Source of the DNA: RECO01 sp050485385
GTDB lineage: Bacteria; Pseudomonadota; Alphaproteobacteria; Geminicoccales; Geminicoccaceae
DNA length: 43,653 nt
Assembly: GCA_050485385.1 (NCBI GenBank)
Contig: JBJHBG010000031.1
Span: 1-43,653 of the forward strand
Direction of reading: 5' to 3'
Shown: positions 31,129 through 39,299 of the stretch, piece by piece
How the letters are laid out: every line of letters begins with the position of its first letter
How positions within the stretch are numbered: the first letter of the stretch is position 1
The notes under the pieces: generated by a model
What the model was told of the DNA's origin: nothing
What the model saw: only the letters and a program-made list of their open reading frames with translations
The model's database searches: none
Made by a program: the position numbers and the translations under genes

Positions 31129-32196
31129 ATGCGCGAGCCCGCCGTCTCCGAATTCCAGCCGATGCTTACCGCCTTGTGGCTGCTCGTCGCGGTGGCGGTG
31201 GGCTCGGTTCTCGTCCTCGGCCGCGACGTGCTGGTGCCGCTCGCCGTTGCCATCCTCGTCTGGGCGTTCGTCAACTCGGTGGCCACCCAGCTCGTCCGCG
31301 CCTCGCGCTGGGCGCTGCGCAACCGGGGCGCCATGCCGCCCGGTGTCGCCCTCGTCTTCGCCGTGCTGGTGGTCGTCTGGGCCATATTGATGGTCGTGCA
31401 GGTGGTGGCCGACAACGTGGCGCAGATCGCCGTTGCCGCTCCCGGCTACCGCGACCGGCTGGAGGAGGTCATCCCCGCGATCGGCGTCTGGCTCGGCGTC
31501 GACGTGCCCGACCTCGTCGGCGATCTGTTGGCGCAGTTTCAGTTCAGCGAGATCGTAGCACAGCTGGCGGGCGCGCTCACCGCGCTCGCCGGCAACACCA
31601 TGCTGGTGCTGCTCTACACGGCCTTCCTGCTGCTCGAGCAGCAGGCCATCCAGCGCAAGCTCGAGGTGCTGCACGAGGATCCGGTGCGCGCCCAGCGCAC
31701 CCGCCTCGCCATCAGCCGCGCCGTCGACCGCATCGAGACCTACATCCGGGTCAAGACTTTCATCAGCACCGCCACCGCTCTCATCTCCTACGGCGTGCTC
31801 TGGGCGTTCGAGATCAACTACGCGACCTTCTGGGCGCTGATCATCTTCCTGTTGAACTACATTCCCAACATCGGTTCGATCCTGGCGGTGATGTTCCCGA
31901 CGCTGCTCACGCTGGTGCAGTTCGGCGATCCGCTGATCACGCTTACCATCGGCGGCATCCTGACGACGTTGCAGTTCACCATCGGCAACGTCATCGAGCC
32001 CCGGCTGATGGGCACCAGCCTCAACCTCAGCCCCTTCGTCATCATCCTCTCGCTCGCCATTTGGGGGAGCATCTGGGGGGTCGCCGGCATGTTCCTCTGC
32101 GTGCCCTTGACCATGATCCTGCTGATCCTCCTGTCGCAGTTCCCGCAGAGCCGCCCGATCGCCGTGCTCCTTTCCGGTAACGGCCGCATCGACTGA
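31129..32196 (+). CDS. AI-2E family (PerM-like) membrane transporter
   Basis: The 355-residue protein has about eight membrane segments with a long soluble loop between the third and later ones, the layout of AI-2E/PerM proteins. Signature stretches are FLLNYIPNIGSILAVMFPTLL and NVIEPRLMGTSLNLSPFVIILSLAIWG, plus GVAGMFLCVPLTMIL at the end. Some family members export the signal AI-2 or act as Na+/H+ antiporters; this one cannot be assigned. The start is uncertain because the GAGGAGG-like site lies about 20 bases upstream; an internal Met at residue 12 is an alternative. Confidence 0.88.
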   Translation: MREPAVSEFQPMLTALWLLVAVAVGSVLVLGRDVLVPLAVAILVWAFVNSVATQLVRASRWALRNRGAMPPGVALVFAVLVVVWAILMVVQVVADNVAQIAVAAPGYRDRLEEVIPAIGVWLGVDVPDLVGDLLAQFQFSEIVAQLAGALTALAGNTMLVLLYTAFLLLEQQAIQRKLEVLHEDPVRAQRTRLAISRAVDRIETYIRVKTFISTATALISYGVLWAFEINYATFWALIIFLLNYIPNIGSILAVMFPTLLTLVQFGDPLITLTIGGILTTLQFTIGNVIEPRLMGTSLNLSPFVIILSLAIWGSIWGVAGMFLCVPLTMILLILLSQFPQSRPIAVLLSGNGRID

Positions 32197-32257
32197 CGGT
32201 TGTTGCCAGTGATCTTGGGTGAGTGCCAACAAAATACGATCAGTCGCCTTTTCCATC

Positions 32258-32287
32258 TTGCCAAGCTCGTGGTAGCGACTTTATCGC
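32258..32287 (+). promoter_or_regulatory. Possible housekeeping promoter for usg
   Basis: TTGCCA at 32258 (5 of 6 to TTGACA) is followed after 18 bases by TATCGC at 32282 (3 of 6 to TATAAT). It sits in the comparatively AT-rich gap between the AI-2E gene and usg, about 36 bases before the start. An imperfect inverted repeat at 32200-32232 upstream could terminate the AI-2E transcript. Both are weak calls. Confidence 0.3.
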
Positions 32288-32322
32288 GGAAGCATGGTTG
32301 GTTTCGTGAGGTGGGGTCATCC

Positions 32323-32586
32323 ATGCGTGATTTTGGCTTGATGCTACAGGACTACCGGTTGACGACCGCGGAAATCCTCTACCACATGCCCGACCATCCG
32401 GGCGTACTGCAAACTTTCCTTTGGCAGGACTACGACATAGCGCCGGAGTACCCGGTGCTGACCAAGTTCGTCCGCTTCTGGGAACAGAACATCGACGGCC
32501 GCCTGCACAGCATCAAGGTGGCCACCTCCGGCCTCGTCCAGCCGACCCGCTACCACCATGCCCAGGCGCTGATGACGCTGCAATAG
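32323..32586 (+). CDS. usg: Usg family protein
   Basis: The 87-residue product matches Usg almost end to end: LQDYRLTTAEILYHMPDHP, then LLQTF-like LQTFLWQDYDIAPEYPVL, then FVRFWEQNIDGRLHSIKVA. Usg is a conserved small alphaproteobacterial protein whose name comes from its place upstream of trp genes in some species; its function is unknown. GAGGTGGGG lies before the ATG. Here it stands alone and converges on rlmH, with 5 bases between the stops. Confidence 0.93.
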   Translation: MRDFGLMLQDYRLTTAEILYHMPDHPGVLQTFLWQDYDIAPEYPVLTKFVRFWEQNIDGRLHSIKVATSGLVQPTRYHHAQALMTLQ

Positions 32587-32591
32587 GCCGC

Positions 32592-33050
32592 TCACCCCCG
32601 GTGATAGGGGTGCCCGGCCAGGATCGTGCTGGCGCGATAGAGCTGCTCCGCGAGCAGGGCCCGCACCAGGAGGTGGGGCCAGGTGAGGCGGCCGAGGGCG
32701 AGGCGGCGGCCGGTCTCCAGGCTCAGGCCTTCGTCGAGGCCGTCGGCGCCGCCGACGAGGAAGGTTACACCGCCGCGGCCCTGGTCGCGCCAAGCGCCGA
32801 GCAGGGCGGCGAAGGCTTCGCTGGTGAGGTCGTCGCCGCGTTCGTCGAGCGCCACCACGGGCAGGCCCGGCGGCAGGGCGGCGCGCAGGAGCTTGGCCTC
32901 GGCGGCCTTGAGCTCGGTGGGTGCGACCTTGCCCTTGAGGGCGAGTTCGACCAGCTCGATCCGCCAGGGGCAGCGCTTTGCGTAGTGCTCGAACAGGGCC
33001 TGCTCGGGACCGCGCTTGAAGCGGCCGACGCTCAGGACGACGATGCGCAA
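32592..33050 (-). CDS. rlmH: 23S rRNA (pseudouridine1915-N3)-methyltransferase RlmH
   Basis: The 152-residue SPOUT methyltransferase methylates pseudouridine 1915 in helix 69 of 23S rRNA. Family features are LDERGDDLTSEAFAALLG, the SAM-binding knot VTFLVGGADGLDEGL, and the C terminus FEQLYRA-like AEQLYRASTILAGHPYHRG. The start is a TTG giving MRIVVLSVGRFKRG, the expected N terminus; a longer TTG start at 33083 would read through the hairpin at 33074 and add eleven unconserved residues. It is the last gene of the proA-nadD-rsfS-rlmH block. Confidence 0.95.
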   Translation of the reverse strand: MRIVVLSVGRFKRGPEQALFEHYAKRCPWRIELVELALKGKVAPTELKAAEAKLLRAALPPGLPVVALDERGDDLTSEAFAALLGAWRDQGRGGVTFLVGGADGLDEGLSLETGRRLALGRLTWPHLLVRALLAEQLYRASTILAGHPYHRG

Positions 33051-33073
33051 GGGCCGATCCGCGCGCAGGAGTG

Positions 33074-33092
33074 GGGGGGCCAAAAGCCCCCT
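33074..33092. repeat. Hairpin of the GGGGGCCAAAAGCCCCC family
   Basis: GGGGGC (33075-33080), loop CAAAA, GCCCCC (33086-33091) form a 6-bp stem with a flanking G-T pair. The core is identical to the palindrome at 16738. It lies in the 61-base gap between rsfS and rlmH, both transcribed leftward, so as a terminator it would sit inside an operon; attenuation or a dispersed palindromic repeat are alternatives. Confidence 0.6.
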
Positions 33093-33111
33093 GGCGCTGC
33101 CCTACAACCCT

Positions 33112-33501
33112 TCAGGCGCTGGCCTGCTGGCGGGGGCGGCGTGAGGACCAAAGTCGCTCCAGGCCGTAGAACTCGCGGGTCTCGGGCTTGAACAGGTGGA
33201 CGATCACGTCGCCCGTGTCGATCAGCACCCAGTCGCTCTCGGTGCCGCCTTCCTTCAGCACGCCGACCACGCCGACGGCCTTGAGGCGTTCGAGGAGCTT
33301 GTCGGCCATGGCGCCGATGTGGCGCTGCGACGTGCCGGAGGCGACCACCATGGCATCGGCGAAGGAGGTCTTGCCGACGAGGTCGACGGTGACCGGGTCG
33401 ACCGCCTTGTCGTCGTCGAGCGAGCGCTCGATCAGGGCCAGGATCGCCCGGCCGTCGCGGGCGGGGTTGACGCGTTCGTCGACCGACGTTGCGGCTATCA
33501 C
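33112..33501 (-). CDS. rsfS: Ribosomal silencing factor RsfS
   Basis: The 129-residue protein matches RsfS/Iojap: SLDDDKAVDPVTVDLVGKTS, then FADAMVVASGTSQRHIGAMA, then DWVLIDTGDVIVHLFKPETR and EFYGLERLW. It binds uL14 on the large ribosomal subunit and blocks subunit joining when nutrients are low. The start is a GTG overlapping the nadD stop (GTGA), preceded by AGGAGG at good spacing. Longer in-frame starts upstream lie within nadD. Confidence 0.95.
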   Translation of the reverse strand: MIAATSVDERVNPARDGRAILALIERSLDDDKAVDPVTVDLVGKTSFADAMVVASGTSQRHIGAMADKLLERLKAVGVVGVLKEGGTESDWVLIDTGDVIVHLFKPETREFYGLERLWSSRRPRQQASA

Positions 33502-34178
33502 TCGTCCTCCTCGTTCGGACCCTGCCACCAACACCCGTCGGCCCGGATGGCCGAACTGGCGGCGGGATGGGTCCGCAGCCGTACCAAACCCCATGCGGGC
33601 GGCGTCGCCGTCGCCAATGCGCGTAGCGCCCGTCCATGGCGGCGCGCACCGGCGAACCGCTGGCCGGCCACACCCGCCAACGCAGCGTAGAGATAGGGTT
33701 CGCGGTCGAACACCGCAATGGGCACCGCGGCGACGATCCGCTGCCATTGCCGCCAGCGGTGCAGGCTGCCCAGATTGTCGGCACCCATCAGCCAGACGAA
33801 GCGGTGGCGGGGAAAGGCGGCGCCGAGGCGGCGGAGCGTGTCGACCGTGTAGCGGGTGTGGAGGCGGGTTTCGAGGTCCGTGACGCGGATGCGCGGATCC
33901 CGGGCGACGCTCCGGGCATGGGCGAGCCGCACGTCCAGGGGCGCCGTCTCGTGCCGCGGCTTCAGCGGGTTCTGCGGTGCCACCAGCCACCAGAGTTGGT
34001 CGAGGTCGAGTTGCTTCAGCGCTTCCAGGGAGATGCGCAGGTGACCCTCGTGTGCCGGGTTGAAGGAGCCGCCGAGCAGGCCGACGCGCAAGGGCGGCGA
34101 GCCGGCCGGCGGCGCCGACGGCACGAGCCGATGGGTCGCGGTCGGCCGGCGGAGGCGACGCTCGCCCGGCGCGGGCAC
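33498..34178 (-). CDS. nadD: Nicotinate-nucleotide adenylyltransferase
   Basis: The 226-residue enzyme adenylates nicotinate mononucleotide in NAD biosynthesis. The nucleotidyltransferase motif GGSFNPAHEGHL (T/HxGH) lies near residues 36-47, followed by LWWLVAPQNPLKP and FVWLMGADNLGSLHRW. The chosen GTG lies 4 bases after the proA stop and gives an N-terminal extension of about 30 residues before the first strand (LRVGLLGGSF); a later GTG would shorten it. The stop overlaps the rsfS start. The gene order matches the conserved alphaproteobacterial block. Confidence 0.93.
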   Translation of the reverse strand: MPAPGERRLRRPTATHRLVPSAPPAGSPPLRVGLLGGSFNPAHEGHLRISLEALKQLDLDQLWWLVAPQNPLKPRHETAPLDVRLAHARSVARDPRIRVTDLETRLHTRYTVDTLRRLGAAFPRHRFVWLMGADNLGSLHRWRQWQRIVAAVPIAVFDREPYLYAALAGVAGQRFAGARRHGRALRALATATPPAWGLVRLRTHPAASSAIRADGCWWQGPNEEDE

Positions 34179-34182
34179 GGGC

Positions 34183-35466
34183 TCAGGCCGGACGCACGTG
34201 GCCCGCGCCGCGCACCCGGTACTTGAAGGTCGTGAGCTGCTCGACGCCGACCGGCCCGCGCGCGTGCAGCCGCCCGGTAGCGATGCCGATCTCGGCCCCC
34301 ATGCCGAACTCGCCGCCGTCGGCGAACTGGGTCGAGGCGTTGTGCATGACGATGGCGCTGTCGACCCGCGCGAGGAAACGCTCCGCCGCCGCGTCGTCGG
34401 CGGTGACGATGCAATCCGTGTGGTGCGAGCCGTAGCGTGCGATATGGGCGATGGCGTCGTCGAGGCCGTCAACCACCTTCACCGCCAGGATCGCGTCGAG
34501 ATACTCGGTCGACCAGTCGGCCTCCTGGGCGGGCGCAACCTCGGCGTCGACGACGCGCGTACGGACACAGCCGCGCAGGCTGCAACCGGCGGCGCGAAGC
34601 GCGGTGAGCACCGGCGGCAGCAGTCGTTCGGCGGCGGCGGCGTCGACCAGCAGCGTCTCGGCCGCCCCGCAGATCCCCGTCCGGCGCATCTTGGCGTTGA
34701 CCGTGACGGCGACCGCCATGTCCGCGTCGGCCGCCGCGTGCAGGTAGACGTGGCAGTTGCCGTCGAGATGGGCGAAAACCGGCATCCGCGCCTCGGCGCG
34801 CACGCGCTCGACGAGGGAGCGGCCGCCCCTTGGCACGATCACGTCGACGTGGCGGTCCATCGAAAGGAGGTGGCCGACGGCGGCGCGGTCGGTGGTCGGC
34901 ACGAGTTGGATGGCGGCCGGCGGCAGCGCCGCTGCCTCCAGTCCCAGGATCAGGCACTGCGCGATGGCGCGGCTGGAATGAAAGCTCTCCGAGCCGCCGC
35001 GCAGGATCACGGCGTTACCTGCCTTGAGGCAGAGCGCCCCCGCATCCGCAGTGACGTTGGGCCGGCTCTCGTAGATCACGCCGATCACGCCCAAGGGCGT
35101 CGCCACCCGCTCGATGCCGAGGCCGTTGGGCCGGGTCCAGCTCGCCAGCCGGCGGCCGACGGGTTCCGGCAGGCCCGCGACCGTCCGCAGCCCCCGGGCG
35201 ATGACGTCGATCCGCCCCGCATCGAGTCGCAGCCGATCGAGGGCCGCGGCGCTCAGGCCGTTGCGGACGCCGGCTTCGAGGTCCCGAGCGTTGGCGTCGA
35301 GCACCTGAGCGACGCGCGCGCCGAGGGCGTCGGCCGCTGCCTCGAGCGCCCGCGTCTTGGCCGCGGCGTCGGCGACGGCGAGCGCCGTTGCGGCCCGCCG
35401 CGCCGCTTCGCCGAGTTCGTCCATCCGCGCGCGGAGGTCGTCGCCCGCCGCCAATGCCACCGCCAT
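34183..35466 (-). CDS. proA: Glutamate-5-semialdehyde dehydrogenase (gamma-glutamyl phosphate reductase)
   Basis: The 427-residue aldehyde-dehydrogenase-fold enzyme catalyses the second step of proline synthesis from glutamate. It has GVIGVIYESRPNVTADA, ILRGGSES, the catalytic cysteine in RRTGICGAAETLL, and the C-terminal FADGGEFGMGAEIGIATGRL and RGPVGVEQLTTFKY. The ATG with GAGG about 10 bases upstream gives the standard length; a longer frame upstream was rejected. proB, which normally precedes proA, is absent here; the gene upstream is a divergent GGDEF-EAL protein. Confidence 0.97.
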   Translation of the reverse strand: MAVALAAGDDLRARMDELGEAARRAATALAVADAAAKTRALEAAADALGARVAQVLDANARDLEAGVRNGLSAAALDRLRLDAGRIDVIARGLRTVAGLPEPVGRRLASWTRPNGLGIERVATPLGVIGVIYESRPNVTADAGALCLKAGNAVILRGGSESFHSSRAIAQCLILGLEAAALPPAAIQLVPTTDRAAVGHLLSMDRHVDVIVPRGGRSLVERVRAEARMPVFAHLDGNCHVYLHAAADADMAVAVTVNAKMRRTGICGAAETLLVDAAAAERLLPPVLTALRAAGCSLRGCVRTRVVDAEVAPAQEADWSTEYLDAILAVKVVDGLDDAIAHIARYGSHHTDCIVTADDAAAERFLARVDSAIVMHNASTQFADGGEFGMGAEIGIATGRLHARGPVGVEQLTTFKYRVRGAGHVRPA

Positions 35467-35610
35467 GGTCGCGTCCTCGTTCGCTCGTCCGTGCTCCGTG
35501 CGCCTAGCATGCGGCGTCGGTGCCGCCAATCGGGCGCACGACTTTACCGATGCTTAAGGCACATTGGCGATGATCGGCATCCTGGACCAGTCATCGTCGG
35601 GTCGTCCCGT

Positions 35611-38600
35611 ATGTTCGCCGCCAGGTTGCCCGATCCACTGCCAGCCGTCGATGCGGAACTCCTGTTTCGGCTCGCCGCGATCGTCGAGGCCAGCCCGGCC
35701 GTCAGCTACGCGTTGGAGCCGAAGGGCCGGCGCGCCACGTTCCGCAGTGCCAACGCCGCGGCGCATTTCGGTTGGACCACGCCGCCCGGTCGCTCGCCGC
35801 ACGACCGTTGGCTGGAGGCGGTGCACCCCGCTGATCTGGAGCCCACCGAGCGCCGCCTGACCGAGTGGCTGGCCGAGGGGGCCGAGGGCGTCTTGCGGCG
35901 GAGCTACCGTATCCGCCACGGCAACGGCCAGGAGCTGTGGGTCGACGACCACCTGCGCGCCGTCCGCGACGGGGCCGGCCGGGTGGTCGAGCTGGTCGGC
36001 ATCATGGAGGACGCGACCGAGCAGGACGGCCGCAACCGGCGGCTCGACGCGCTCGTCCGCAACGTGCCCGGCATGATCTACCAGCTCCTGCTGCGCCCCG
36101 ACGGCAGTGCCTCCTACCCCTATGTCAGCTCCGGCATCCGGGAGATCTTCGGCGTCGAGCCCGGCGACGTGCGCGACGACGCGAGCGCGGTGTTCGAGCG
36201 CATCCATCCCGACGACGTGGGCGAGGTGCAGGCGGTGATCCGCGCCGCCAGCGAGACCCTGACCACACCGCGCACCCGATACCGCGTTCGCCATCCGGTG
36301 AGGGGCGAGATCTGGGTGCAGGGCCGTTCGACGCCCGAGCGGCTGGCCGACGGCGCCGTGCTGTTCAACGGCTACATCACCGACATCACGGACGAGGAAC
36401 TGGCGAAGGCCGAGTTGGAGCGCACCCGCGACCAGCTCGAGAGCTTCTTCGACGTCTCGCTGGATCTGCTCTGCATCGCCACGCTGGACGGCCACTTCGT
36501 CCGGGTGAACCGCGCTTGGACGACCGTGCTCGGCTACCCGGTCGAGGCGTTGGACGGTGCGCGCTTTCTCGACTTCGTCCATCCCGACGATGTCGCCGGC
36601 ACCCTCGACGTCATGCGGATCCTCGCCTCCGGGCAACCTAGTCCCGCGTTCGTCAACCGCTACCGCTGCACCGATGGCGCGTACCGGCTGATCGAGTGGC
36701 GCTCGCAGCCACACGGCGACCTGATCTATGCGGCAGCACGCGACGTGACGGAGCGCGAGGCTACGGTTCGGGCCATGGAGGAGAGCCGGCGCAAGCTCGC
36801 CGCCCTGTTCCAACTCGCGCCGATGGGCATCGCCCTCAACCGACTGGGCGACGGCCGCTTCTTGGAGGTCAACCCCGCGCTCGAGCGGATCAGCGGACGC
36901 AGCCGCGACGAGCTCTTGGCGGGGTGCTTCAACGACGTCGTGATGCGGGACCCGTCGGTCGGCAGCGAGGAGACGGTGCGCGCGCACCTCCTGAAGCACG
37001 GTCGCTACGGACCGATCGAGCGCCGGCTGGTCCGCAAGGACGGCAGCGAGGCGACGGTCAGCCTCAACGGCGTCGTCCTGGACGGTACGGCGGAGGACGC
37101 GCTGATCTGGTCGATCCTGGAGGACGTGACGGCACGCAAGCGGAGCGAGGCGGAGTTGGTCGCCAGCCGGCAGCGGCTCAGCGACTTCGCCCGGTCGTCC
37201 GCCGACTGGTTTTGGGAGGCCGACGCCGAGCTGCGGCTCACCTGGTTCTCCAGCAGCTTCGCCGAATTGGGCGAAGCGCTCGGCATGGCCCCGCTCGGCC
37301 AGCGCCTGCAGGACCTCGACACGGGCCGGGGCGACGTCGCCGCCCTCGAGCGTGCCCGTCACGACGGCGCACCGATCCACGACCTGGGGTTGCACCTCGC
37401 GACCGGCGAGCGGCCGCGCTGGTTCGTCGTCAACGCCCTGCCCATCGTCGTCGACGGTGTCCTCCGGGGCTATCGCGGTACCGGCACCGACATCACCGAA
37501 CGCAAGGAGGCCGAACTGGCGCTGGAGGCAAGCCGGCAGGAGCTCGGCTCGCTGTACCGGCTCGCCCCCATCGGCATCGCGCTCTGCGGCCTCGACGACG
37601 GCCGCTTCGTCGAGGTCAATCCGGAGCTGGAGCGGATCACGGGCTATGGCCGGGCCGAGCTGTGCGCGCTCCGCTTCCACGACCTGCTGCCGCACGAGGA
37701 GGGGATCGGCGTCGAGCCGATGATCATGGCCGAACTGCGCACCAAGGGTCGCTTCGGTTCGTTCGAGCGACGGTTGGTGCGCAAGGACGGCAGCGAGGCG
37801 ACGGTCTTGGTCGACGGCGTGGTGATCGAGGCCGTCGACGGCAGACGACAGGTCTGGTCGATCGTTCAGGACATCACCGCACAGAAGACGAGCCAGCTTG
37901 CGCTGAAGGCGCTGGCCGAGCAGGACGCACTGACCGGCCTCGTCAACCGAAAGGTCATGACCGAGCGCTTGCGCTGCGCGTCGGCGGCCACGGGTGGGTG
38001 TCGGGCAGGTGCCGTGGTGCTCTTGGACCTCGACCACTTCAAGGAGGTCAACGACACCCTCGGTCATGATGCCGGTGACGAGCTTCTACGGGAGATCGCC
38101 CGGCGCTTGGTCGCCGCGGTCGCAGCCGAGGACTTGGTGGCGCGGCTCGGTGGCGACGAGTTCGCGCTGATCCTGCACGGCGACGGTGGCGGCCTCGACC
38201 GCGCCGACGCCGAGGCCCGCGTCCGCGCCGCGGTGGAGGCGCTCCAGCGCCCGCTGCGTCTGGGCCAGCGGGTCGTCCGCCCGCGGGCCAGCGTCGGCGT
38301 CGCCGTGTGGCCCGGTGACGGCTGCCACCCGAGCGAGTTGCTCAAGCACGCCGACATAGCGCTCTACCGCTCGAAGGCGCTCGGCCGCAACACGTGGACC
38401 TTCTTCGACCGCTCGATGCGCGACGACCTGGAGCGGCGCACCTCCATCGCCGACGCCTTGCGCCTTGCCATCGGCCAGGACCGCATGGCCCTCGCGTTGC
38501 AGGCGCAGCACGCCGTCGCGGAGCCGCGCCATGCCGGCTTCGAGGCTCTGGTCCGCTGGGAGAACCAGGGCCGGCTGATGCTGCCCGGCGCGTTCGTGCC

Positions 38601-39231
38601 GATCGCCGAGGAGACCGGCCTGATCGTCCCCCTCGGCCGCGCCGTGATGCGCCAGGCTTTCGCCCATCTCCGCCATATGCTCGACCTCGGCCTGGAGCCC
38701 GGCTGGATGGCGATCAACGTCGCGGCGGCGCAGCTCAAGGAGGCCTCCTTCGTCACCGAACTCGCCAATCTCTTGCAGGCACACCGCATCGAACCGCGGC
38801 GGATCGAGCTGGAGATCACCGAGGGCGTGCTGCTCGACCGTGCCGGCGAGCGCATTGCCGAGACGCTGGCGGCGGTGCATCGCCTCGGTGTTTCGATCGC
38901 GCTCGACGACTTCGGCACCGGCTACGCCTCGCTCAAGCACCTCAACCGCTTTCCCGTCGACCGTCTGAAGATCGATCAATCCTTCGTTCGCGACATCGGC
39001 AGCGATCCGCAGGACGCAGCCATCGCCCGCGCGGTGATCAACCTCGCCCACAGCCTCGGCATGGACGTGGTGGCCGAGGGTGTGGAGACGGCGGAACAGC
39101 TCGCCTTTCTGCGCCTGCACGGCTGCGATTTCGCGCAAGGCTATCTGCTCGGGCGGCCCGTGCCCCTGGCCGCCGCGGTGGCGGGGCTGCGCGCCCGCGA
39201 TCCGGTGCCGGCCGACGCGGCGGCCGGCTGA
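35611..39231 (+). CDS. Six-PAS GGDEF-EAL cyclic-di-GMP signalling protein
   Basis: The 1206-residue soluble protein has six predicted PAS modules (about 15-130, 145-270, 275-390, 395-515, 520-635, 640-760). A GGDEF domain (about 768-935) carries an intact RLGGDEF (847-851), and an EAL domain (about 960-1190) carries EALVRW (978-983), EITEG, LDDFGTGYASLKHL, LKIDQSF, GVETAEQ and QGYLLGRP. Both catalytic centres look intact, so it may make and break cyclic-di-GMP. The RxxD inhibitory site before GGDEF is replaced by AAED, so product inhibition is probably lost. PAS 4 and PAS 6 are close duplicates. There is no membrane segment. The ATG lacks a strong ribosome site; the frame is open far upstream, but through proA, so those starts were rejected. 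Confidence 0.93.
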   Translation: MFAARLPDPLPAVDAELLFRLAAIVEASPAVSYALEPKGRRATFRSANAAAHFGWTTPPGRSPHDRWLEAVHPADLEPTERRLTEWLAEGAEGVLRRSYRIRHGNGQELWVDDHLRAVRDGAGRVVELVGIMEDATEQDGRNRRLDALVRNVPGMIYQLLLRPDGSASYPYVSSGIREIFGVEPGDVRDDASAVFERIHPDDVGEVQAVIRAASETLTTPRTRYRVRHPVRGEIWVQGRSTPERLADGAVLFNGYITDITDEELAKAELERTRDQLESFFDVSLDLLCIATLDGHFVRVNRAWTTVLGYPVEALDGARFLDFVHPDDVAGTLDVMRILASGQPSPAFVNRYRCTDGAYRLIEWRSQPHGDLIYAAARDVTEREATVRAMEESRRKLAALFQLAPMGIALNRLGDGRFLEVNPALERISGRSRDELLAGCFNDVVMRDPSVGSEETVRAHLLKHGRYGPIERRLVRKDGSEATVSLNGVVLDGTAEDALIWSILEDVTARKRSEAELVASRQRLSDFARSSADWFWEADAELRLTWFSSSFAELGEALGMAPLGQRLQDLDTGRGDVAALERARHDGAPIHDLGLHLATGERPRWFVVNALPIVVDGVLRGYRGTGTDITERKEAELALEASRQELGSLYRLAPIGIALCGLDDGRFVEVNPELERITGYGRAELCALRFHDLLPHEEGIGVEPMIMAELRTKGRFGSFERRLVRKDGSEATVLVDGVVIEAVDGRRQVWSIVQDITAQKTSQLALKALAEQDALTGLVNRKVMTERLRCASAATGGCRAGAVVLLDLDHFKEVNDTLGHDAGDELLREIARRLVAAVAAEDLVARLGGDEFALILHGDGGGLDRADAEARVRAAVEALQRPLRLGQRVVRPRASVGVAVWPGDGCHPSELLKHADIALYRSKALGRNTWTFFDRSMRDDLERRTSIADALRLAIGQDRMALALQAQHAVAEPRHAGFEALVRWENQGRLMLPGAFVPIAEETGLIVPLGRAVMRQAFAHLRHMLDLGLEPGWMAINVAAAQLKEASFVTELANLLQAHRIEPRRIELEITEGVLLDRAGERIAETLAAVHRLGVSIALDDFGTGYASLKHLNRFPVDRLKIDQSFVRDIGSDPQDAAIARAVINLAHSLGMDVVAEGVETAEQLAFLRLHGCDFAQGYLLGRPVPLAAAVAGLRARDPVPADAAAG

Positions 39232-39299
39232 CCGGCGGCCTCGGCTTCATTTCGCTAGCGAGACCGCGTAAAGGCCTCCTGCCGCAACGGGAGACCTCG

